Source of the DNA: Galbula dea
Lineage: Eukaryota > Chordata > Aves > Piciformes > Galbulidae
Reading direction: 5' to 3'
Assembly (NCBI GenBank): GCA_013399015.1
Contig: VWZX01001038.1
Coordinates: 100 to 64,099 of the forward strand
DNA length: 64,000 nucleotides
The translations under genes were made by a program, and so were the position numbers. This document shows, piece after piece, positions 57,781 through 64,000 of this stretch (position 1 is the stretch's first letter; every line of letters starts with the position of its first letter). Below the pieces are notes generated by a model. That model ran no database searches and was not told the origin of the DNA. It worked only from the letters and a program-made list of their open reading frames with translations.

Positions 57781-59364
57781 TGCAGAAGTACTTGAATTAT
57801 AATGGAGTATTTATTCAGCCAACACAAACTTCTTCGTGTTTCAGTGTAGCTCACAGCAAGATGGTCTTTTGAAAAGGGGAAGGAAGGAGTTACCACTCAC
57901 TCAGTAGAGTGGGAAAGATGTGGATGAAAGGTGATGCTTGTGTTCCATTTGATGCAGGGTTATGTTTGTAAGGGGTTAGTGTCATGGTGACTGAACAAGC
58001 TGCAGACAATCACAGAATCATGCCTAGAGCAGCTTGCCCAGGATCACCTCCAGCTGCCTTGGGAATTTCTCCACACAAGGAGACTCCACAGCCTCTCTGA
58101 GCAGCCTGGGACAGGGCTCCAACACCCTCACACCGAACAAGCTTCTCCTCCTGCTCAGCTGGAACCTCCTGGCTTCCAGTTTGTGCCCAGTGCCTCTTGG
58201 CCTGGCCCTGGGCACCACTAAGCAGAGTCTGGCCCCAGCCTCTTGCCCCCAGCCTGCAGCTCTTGCTCAGCATTGAGCAGCTCCCCTCTGGGGCTGCTCT
58301 TCTCCAGGCTCAGCAGCCTCAGGGCTCTCAGCGTTTCCTCCTGCCAGAGATGCTCCAGTGCCCTCAGCACCTTCCTAGCCTCTGCTGGACTCTCTCCAGT
58401 TGTTCTTGTCCCTCTTGAACTGGGGAGCCCAGAACTGGACCCATTGCTCCAGCTGTGGCCTCCCTAGGGCAGAGTAGAGAGGGAGGAGAACTTCCCTTGA
58501 CCTGCTAGTCACACTCTTCTGAATGCATCCAGGAGCTGCAGGCACCTGGCTCTGCAGGGCTGTAGGGCTGATTAAATCCCTTACAGCAGCAGCTCCCCTG
58601 TTCCCCCTGCTCACACCTTTGGTCCTGCCAGGTGATTCTGTGGCTGGGGAGTGGTGACCATGAGGCTGCTTACCTGGCCTTGAGGAAAGCAGATCCTTAC
58701 CTTGCAGACTCTGGTGCTGGAGCATTACAGCCTTTGGCAGGAGCAATAATGCAGGCTGGAAAAACAAAATTAATCCTTTTAACAGCATAGCAGTTAAACC
58801 CTATCCACAGGTTTGTAAAGGTCTGGGTGACAAAACTGGACAGTGTTAGAAGGGAGGGAGGTGCCTGACTTTAAAAATAAAAGACAAAATCTCAGTGATC
58901 TCCCTCAGAGCCACCCTTCTGCACACTGGAAGGCTGTGTGGCAGCTCCCTGCTCACCATCAGCCACCCACCCTGCAGAACACTTCTCTGGAACAGGAATG
59001 TTGGCTGCAGCATGTGGAATCAACCAAGACATCACCCAAGCCTTTCCCTGCCCTCGTGTCCTCCTGGCAGGCACCTGCCTCACCCTGCTAGGGAGCCAGA
59101 AAGTGCCTCTTGTCCTGCTCACCACACCCTGCTGGTTAAAGACCACAGAACTGTGACCTCTCTTTTCAGCACAGCAGACAGTTTTCCATCAGAAGTGCTG
59201 GAGGTGCTGCTGATTCAGCTTTTGCTTCCCCAAATTTCAACTGCAAGGTCTTCTCCATTCTCTTTTTGTGCCCCCAAAACTCACCCTGCAGCTCCAGAGT
59301 CAGAGGTGGGAGCAGCCACAGGTCTCTTCTCCGCAGCGTGACAAGGTGAAAGAAGGCATGTGCA
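57781..59364. other. ORC4-ACVR2A intergenic spacer
   Basis: About 1.6 kb between convergent gene ends. One third is the antisense CR1 at 58008-58537. No gene or RNA was recognised in the remainder. Confidence 0.5.
58008..58537 (-). mobile_element. CR1 LINE 3' region, antisense, between ORC4 and ACVR2A
   Basis: About 530 bases in antisense. It starts at caatcacagaatcatgccta and passes gcccaggatcacctccagctgcc and gagcagcccctctg-like blocks to gagcccagaactgg and ctgtggcctccctagggcag. Its far end matches the fragment at 1-115. It is well preserved and probably among the younger copies. Confidence 0.94.
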
Positions 59365-59383
59365 CATCATAGTAGTCACATTG

Positions 59384-59389
59384 TTTATT
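59384..59389 (-). terminator. Candidate ACVR2A poly(A) signal (most distal)
   Basis: TTTATT on the plus strand, which is AATAAA on the minus strand. Two further AATAAA words lie just upstream in the transcript at 59431-59436 and 59458-59463. The three-signal cluster supports a transcript end near 59365. Confidence 0.6.
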
Positions 59390-59465
59390 TTAACTTTTTG
59401 GGGGGAGAGAGGGGAGCAAGAGTATACATTTTTATTTGTACAATATTTAACAATCACTTTATTGA

Positions 59466-59485
59466 GGGTGGGGGGCAGGGGAGGG
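59466..59485 (+). other. G-quadruplex motif
   Basis: GGG T GGGGGG CA GGGG A GGG: four G-runs with loops of 1, 2 and 1 base. It lies on the template strand for ACVR2A, immediately upstream (in transcript direction) of the poly(A) signal at 59458-59463. Confidence 0.7.
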
Positions 59486-60426
59486 AGTTGGTTTGTTTCT
59501 AGCACTTGCAAAAGAAACAGCAAGTACCTGTTGACAGTAGTACAACAACCTGTGCCCAAAACACTGACAAATACAAAGAGGAAAGGGAAAAATGAATTGC
59601 TTACCAAAAATCTGGAGAGGTAACAAATAGTATCATGGACTGAAACAGCATTCAAAAAAAAAAAATCAAAGGAGAAAAAAAAACCCAAAAGTACTGCTGC
59701 TGGTTGAGTATCTGAGGTAAAAGATGTTCCATCAAGGATGCTACTTGAATCATTTTGCCCGTGAAGGTATCCTGCAGCTGTACTGCATTTTGTACCAAGG
59801 GTTAAAAAGAAAAGAGAAGCTGGAAAGAGAGCAAACTGCTAACCCTAGTTATTCTGCCCAATGCTAATCTGAACAGGACAAGTCTTAGTACTGCCTGGTT
59901 ACCATTCAGTTAGCAGAGGGAAAGGTGGGATTTGAAAGCTACACCAAGCCCTTCTCCTCTCCACAGGTACAAAGTGGCAGGTGTCAGCCCTCACGGTGCA
60001 GTTTCAGATACCACCACCACTGACAGCACTAGGTCAACAACTCCAACACCACGAGGCATGGTCTCTGCTCCCAAACCCTACAGCACAGGTGGTCTTAAGT
60101 AGAAAGCCATGCAGGATGAAGCTCCTCACCTTGACACAATAGGAAAAGTCACTTTAAACTTCTGGTGAGGCCAAGAAGAGGCTCACCGAGCAGTTCTGTG
60201 GTCATTGTTTCAGCACTTGGCTGAGAGGGAAGAGCAAGGGAGTGGCTGTTCCTCAGCCACGGGACACGATGACCTCTTGGAGCTCATAGCCACGTGCTGC
60301 GTCGCTACCGGAGCTATGGGGCCAACCATCACTGCCTGCTGGGGTCAGCAGTGCCAAACTACTTCTGGTAGCACCAGCCTGACAGAGCCCTGCCCTCCCT
60401 TAACACCTGCCAAGTGCTGCTGGCTC

Positions 60427-60492
60427 GGGCATCTCCTCAACTTGCACCTTTAATGCTCTAGAAGTAAAAGAGATGTGCAAGTTGAGATGCCC
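60427..60492 (-). ncRNA. Pre-miRNA-like hairpin in the ACVR2A 3' UTR
   Basis: Plus-strand arms GGGCATCTC + AACTTGCAC (60427-60435, 60439-60447, separated by a 3-base bulge CTC) pair perfectly with GTGCAAGTTGAGATGCCC (60475-60492). A second inner stem of CTTT (60448-60451) with AAAG (60467-60470) shortens the loop. The 66-base foldback with 18 bp plus 4 bp of pairing is far beyond chance. It could be a microRNA precursor on either strand, a regulatory 3' UTR structure, or a relic of a small inverted repeat. I do not recognise the arm sequence as a known microRNA. Confidence 0.4.
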
Positions 60493-62550
60493 TGGGAGAA
60501 CAGGCAAACCAGAGCAGCTGGAGAGGGGGGGATCGTTTTTGCCAACTAAATAGCATTTATAGTATGAACATCCTTTTGACAGTGATGCTAAATTATGCTG
60601 TTCAAAGTCAGGAAACTTGGAGTAGGGCAACATTTAAGCAGCTGGGGATAGAGATGAAGTTGTCTCAGTTTTCCTGATGCAAGGCTCAGCGAGTGTGGGA
60701 GCAGCACCCAAGTCCCCACCGCTGTGCTGTGGAGAGGCCACAGCAGCTGAGCTTTAACACTGATGACAAAGGTTTTATAGATGGCCAATTTTTGTATCAA
60801 ATCTTGAGTAACAGATTTTGACACCATCTCTATTTACTCTGGTTTTGCTAGTCAAGAGGTTAAAACACATTGGGAGCACTGAGGTCTTCAGTGAAGTACC
60901 AATGGACTCTTACTGGTTCAGAACTCAGCTGCTGTGTGCAGAAAGTCATGTCCCTGGATTAAAAGCAGAAGTAAAAGGAAAGCATCAGTCAAAGACACAG
61001 CCACAAACTAGATTTCTTTCTTTTTTTTTTTCCCCAGCCAGGCTGAAGACCATCAGTGATCCTTCACAGTTCTGGCTACCTACAAACCCAAGCCATTCAG
61101 GTGAGGAACAGCACAATGGACACGAGTGGCATGGCTACACACTTCTACTCCCTACATGTTGACCTAGTCTTGTTTATCCAGGTGGTCTCTTATGTCCCCA
61201 GAAATGAAGTTCATGTAAGACAAAGTTATCTCATGGGTGCACAGATCAATTGTTACCATTCTCAGTGAGCCCCTGACTGCAGCATTAAAAGCTTCTTTCC
61301 AAAGACACCGAGCACAGGGTGTAAAAACCAAGGACACGACGACAGAACACGCAGCTTCCTACTGCCTCCTGTCACTTCTGCACTCCAGAGGCTTCCAACA
61401 TTTATTACCCTTGGAAGAGAGCAAATAAATGCAGTGAACCAGCACTTCTGAGAAGCACTGTGGCACCTCTCTACCAGTCCCTTTGTAATTTGGATACAAG
61501 GCATGACTTCCTAAAGCCCATAAAAAGGGATGTTGGAGTTGTGCAGGCCAAGTTTTTCCTGGGTGTTTTTTGGGAGCCTGTGCTCTGGCTGTTGGGATTC
61601 GTTACCTCTAGGTAGTCATTGCATATTCTCAGTTGTAAGCAGGACTCAATTCTCCCTGAAATCTGTAAGCATTTAGAAGCTTGAAACTTGTGGCTAGAGC
61701 GTTTCTGTCCCACTCTGGGACAAACCCACGTTTATCAGGTGGAAGATGGCACCAAGCTGTCAAGTAGAGCAAAGTTGCAAATCTCCAAGCAGAGAGGAAG
61801 GAATTGGGGGTCACTGAGCTTCCTGAGGTGATCCTGAAACAGTGATACAGAAGCCACTGCATCCTGTTTAGCGAAACAGAACACGCTAGGCAGACCTGGT
61901 CACAAACATAAATAGGAAAAGACTTCTTTAAAAACAGAGCAAGAATTCAGAGCTTTCCAGTGTCACAGCTCACAGAACATTAAAAAAAGTCATGCTTAAG
62001 TTTTCAAATACTCCTCAGACACAGCAAACCTAAATAGTATTCAGTTAAATAAACATAGGAGATACTCTGGGACATGGAGGTAAGAGGAAAAAGCTTGAAA
62101 CTAAAAGAGGGAGGAAAAACTTGGTTTCAATAAACAGCACTTTTGTTTGTTTTGTTTTTGTTTTTTTTTTTATACACAACAAGCTAGTACAAGAAAAGGC
62201 TAAAAACACTGCTTTAGGAATGGCCATTTACTGTTGGCATGAAGCATAGCTTACCCTTTTAAATAACACAGTGGATTTGAAATACATCATTTACAAAACA
62301 CGGATCGATTTTATTACTCTGATTTCGTTAGTGTTGTCAAATCTCATCATTTAGCAGAGGTGGAACTGAGGTATACCTTGTTGAGGGAGGTTAAGTAATA
62401 CTTGGAAGCCTCTTTGCTCTATCCCACTTGATTACTTCTGTTTATGTACACTGAACAGCAGCACACTAAACATTCACAAGCTGTGTCATATTGGCATTAC
62501 AATAGTCATCTTTATAAACAACAGCAAATGCAATAAAAACAAGTTACCCT

Positions 62551-62601
62551 TTTTTTTTTTTTTAAATCTGAAATGAAATGTTTGATTTAAAAAAAAAAAA
62601 A
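62551..62601 (-). repeat. Perfect 18-bp A/T hairpin in the ACVR2A 3' UTR
   Basis: Left arm 62551-62568 is thirteen T then AAATC. Right arm 62584-62601 is GATTT then thirteen A. The arms are exact reverse complements around a 15-base loop. In the ACVR2A transcript this would be a U-run/A-run stem. Confidence 0.75.
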
Positions 62602-62968
62602 GCCCAACAGTAGTTCATGTAAGGAATTAGTCTCTTCTGACAGGTATTAAGAAATCTGATGTCAGTTTTTAAAATGCTTGATTAGCCAGTACAGGTCCAT
62701 AGTCTTCATTTCAGTTCCTTAATGAAGAGCATGATCTGGATTCTCAGTCATATGTCCTTCAGGTGTAAGCAGGGAATGCCAAGAGTCTCATGGATCCACA
62801 TTTGGGAGGAGGAAGGGGGAGATAAAGGACAAACACCTTCTTGATGATCTTCCAGAGAGACTTACCATTCTTTTCACACAGAAAACAGCAAGGGTGTAAA
62901 GCAGTCTCGTTAGCTTTAGCAGCTCCTCTGAAGAGTCCTGGTGGTCAGGAAGGTGACCAGTGCAACTA

Positions 62969-63163
62969 TCATAAACTGGATTCTTTGGGAGGAAAGTCAA
63001 CGTTTGTCACCATGGTGACCACAGTCACGATGTCCTCTGTGGTTATAATGTTAGTTAGTTTTTGCATCTGAATGATCCTCTCTTCCACACACCCTGCTGA
63101 CAGCCTGGCCTCTGCGTCGTGATCCCAGCACTCCTCTATGGTCTCGCACAGCATCGCCATTCC
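62969..63163 (-). CDS. ACVR2A: Activin receptor type 2A, last coding exon
   Basis: ACVR2A is a single-pass plasma-membrane serine/threonine kinase receptor that binds activins, myostatin/GDFs and some BMPs, then phosphorylates type I receptors to activate SMADs. This exon encodes the last 64 residues, beginning GMAMLCETIEECWDHDAEAR. That segment includes the kinase subdomain XI arginine in EARLSA. It runs through LTNIITTEDIVTVVTMVTN to PPKESSL and the stop (62969-62971). The acceptor reads ctcccag on the minus strand at 63164-63165. The earlier exons lie beyond the right edge. The frame is open and near-identical to the mammalian C-terminus as I recall it, so the gene is intact here. It is tail-to-tail with ORC4, as in mammals. 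Confidence 0.96.
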   Translation of the reverse strand, partial: GMAMLCETIEECWDHDAEARLSAGCVEERIIQMQKLTNIITTEDIVTVVTMVTNVDFPPKESSL

Positions 63164-64000
63164 CTGGGAGCACACAGCAAAGGGGAGTTACAACATCTAC
63201 CACCTGCACCAGGGACTTCTACTACAGAAGCATTGTACTCTCTGTGACTGAGAACAGGTCCTCCCTTTGCTCTGCCACTTCTGGGCTTACACTGACTGAA
63301 GTAATCTCTTCTAAGGAAGGAAAGGACTGCTAGACCTACAGCAGAGCCTACAGCAACCAGACTTGTTCAGGGCCAATCCTTCACTCCAAGGCTGGTGAGG
63401 CACTCAACAGGTGGCCCAGAAAGGTTCTGGATGTTCTGGTTTCCTGGTCTGAGCTAGAACAGAACTAGCTCTGCTCAGGGATTTCCCTTCCCAGCTCAGT
63501 CCCCTCTCAGGGCTGCACTTGCTGCAGCTCCCAGCATGTTCTCCCAGCCAGGCTCTGCTGCTAGCACTGACAACACTCCATGGGGAGAGCTCCTGCCAAG
63601 CCTTGGGCTGAAGAAAGCCTCTGCCTTAGGCTTGCTGCTCTGCACAACAAGGGCACTGCTCCAGCTCGTGTCCCACCTTGGGCTGCAGGAAGTCAGAGGT
63701 GACACCTGCAGGGAGGAGGGGACAGGAGAGGTGACCCTGGACTGGCCAGCAAGGGATTCCAGCCCAGGGACATCATAGTCAGGGTAAAGCTGAGGGATCA
63801 TGAGGCTCAAGCCTCTCCTTCAGTGGCCAGTGACCAAGGACGAGTGCCCATTCTGCCTTCGATCCTGATCCATGTGTTCCTGAATCCAGTCCCAGAATTC
63901 AGCTCCTGAATCTGATTCCCATCTGCTGCTGAGTCCAGCCTGGGACTTCCCTGGTGCTGATACACAGCATTAACAGTGATGTACTGGCCATCAGGGGGCT
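63164..64000 (-). other. ACVR2A: ACVR2A last intron (partial)
   Basis: No sequence resembling the preceding ACVR2A exon appears before the window ends, so this is intron. A badly eroded sense CR1-like patch (cttcactccaaggctggtgagg, ggtggcccagaaaggttctgg) lies at about 63378-63440. Confidence 0.7.
63378..63440 (+). mobile_element. Possible eroded CR1 fragment
   Basis: The words ccttcactccaaggctggtg and gtggcccagaaaggttctgg align loosely with the sense block of 55892-56188 (cttcactttgaggctggtgg, ctgcccagagaggtggtgg). It is too diverged to be certain. Confidence 0.4.

Larger units (their letters stand above)
59365..62968 (-). other. ACVR2A: ACVR2A 3' UTR
   Basis: About 3.6 kb after the ACVR2A stop, running on the minus strand, close to the long 3' UTR known for mammalian ACVR2A. 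No CR1 copy was recognised inside it, in contrast to the rest of the window, which suggests constraint. It contains three AATAAA signals near its end, a G-quadruplex motif on the opposite strand, and two long hairpins (60427-60492 and 62551-62601). The exact 3' end is inferred. Confidence 0.7.

Noticed and set aside
1..64000. Search for CRISPR arrays, operons, phage or defence genes
   Set aside because: The introns, CR1 LINEs and metazoan genes show this is vertebrate DNA. No regularly spaced repeats with unique spacers or bacterial-type gene clusters were seen.

Overview
This is vertebrate nuclear DNA, almost certainly from a bird. The evidence is about thirty CR1 LINE fragments, several ending in the CR1 3' octamer ATTCTGTG, with no mammalian Alu, L1 or MIR signatures, plus compact introns and avian-like protein-coding exons. 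By my own hand-drawn boundaries CR1 covers about 9 kb of roughly 63 kb of known bases. That is high for a bird and would fit a CR1-rich lineage such as woodpeckers and allies; the species itself is inferred, not shown.

Layout. (1) 1-39183: no coding exon found. AT-rich, CR1-rich DNA with a few CpG clusters and possible regulatory patches. By vertebrate gene order (ACVR2A - ORC4 - MBD5) this is probably the long 5' untranslated intron of MBD5 running on the minus strand, but no MBD5 coding sequence is present. (2) 39184-40045: an 862-base assembly gap inside a GC-rich island, which is the likely shared ORC4/MBD5 promoter. Just after it lie an E-box palindrome, a GC box, a probable ORC4 noncoding exon 1 and a 9-unit GC-rich minisatellite. 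(3) 41812-56483 (+): the complete ORC4 coding sequence in 13 coding exons. It encodes 436 residues, the same length as I recall for human ORC4, with Walker A and Walker B motifs intact. One intron uses a GC-AG splice pair. (4) 56484 to about 57780: ORC4 3' UTR. (5) 59365-63163 (-): the last coding exon and about 3.6-kb 3' UTR of ACVR2A, tail-to-tail with ORC4. The 3' UTR carries two striking hairpins. (6) 63164-64000: last intron of ACVR2A.

Function. ORC4 is an AAA+ subunit of the origin recognition complex that licenses DNA replication. ACVR2A is a type II activin receptor kinase. They are neighbours by conserved synteny, not by shared pathway.

I found no dedicated new multi-gene system. 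The most interesting items are the pre-miRNA-like hairpin in the ACVR2A 3' UTR, the GC-AG intron and the start-overlapping uORF in ORC4, the gap-interrupted bidirectional promoter, an inverted CR1 pair in an ORC4 intron, and a recurrent A-run/CCC sequence pattern.
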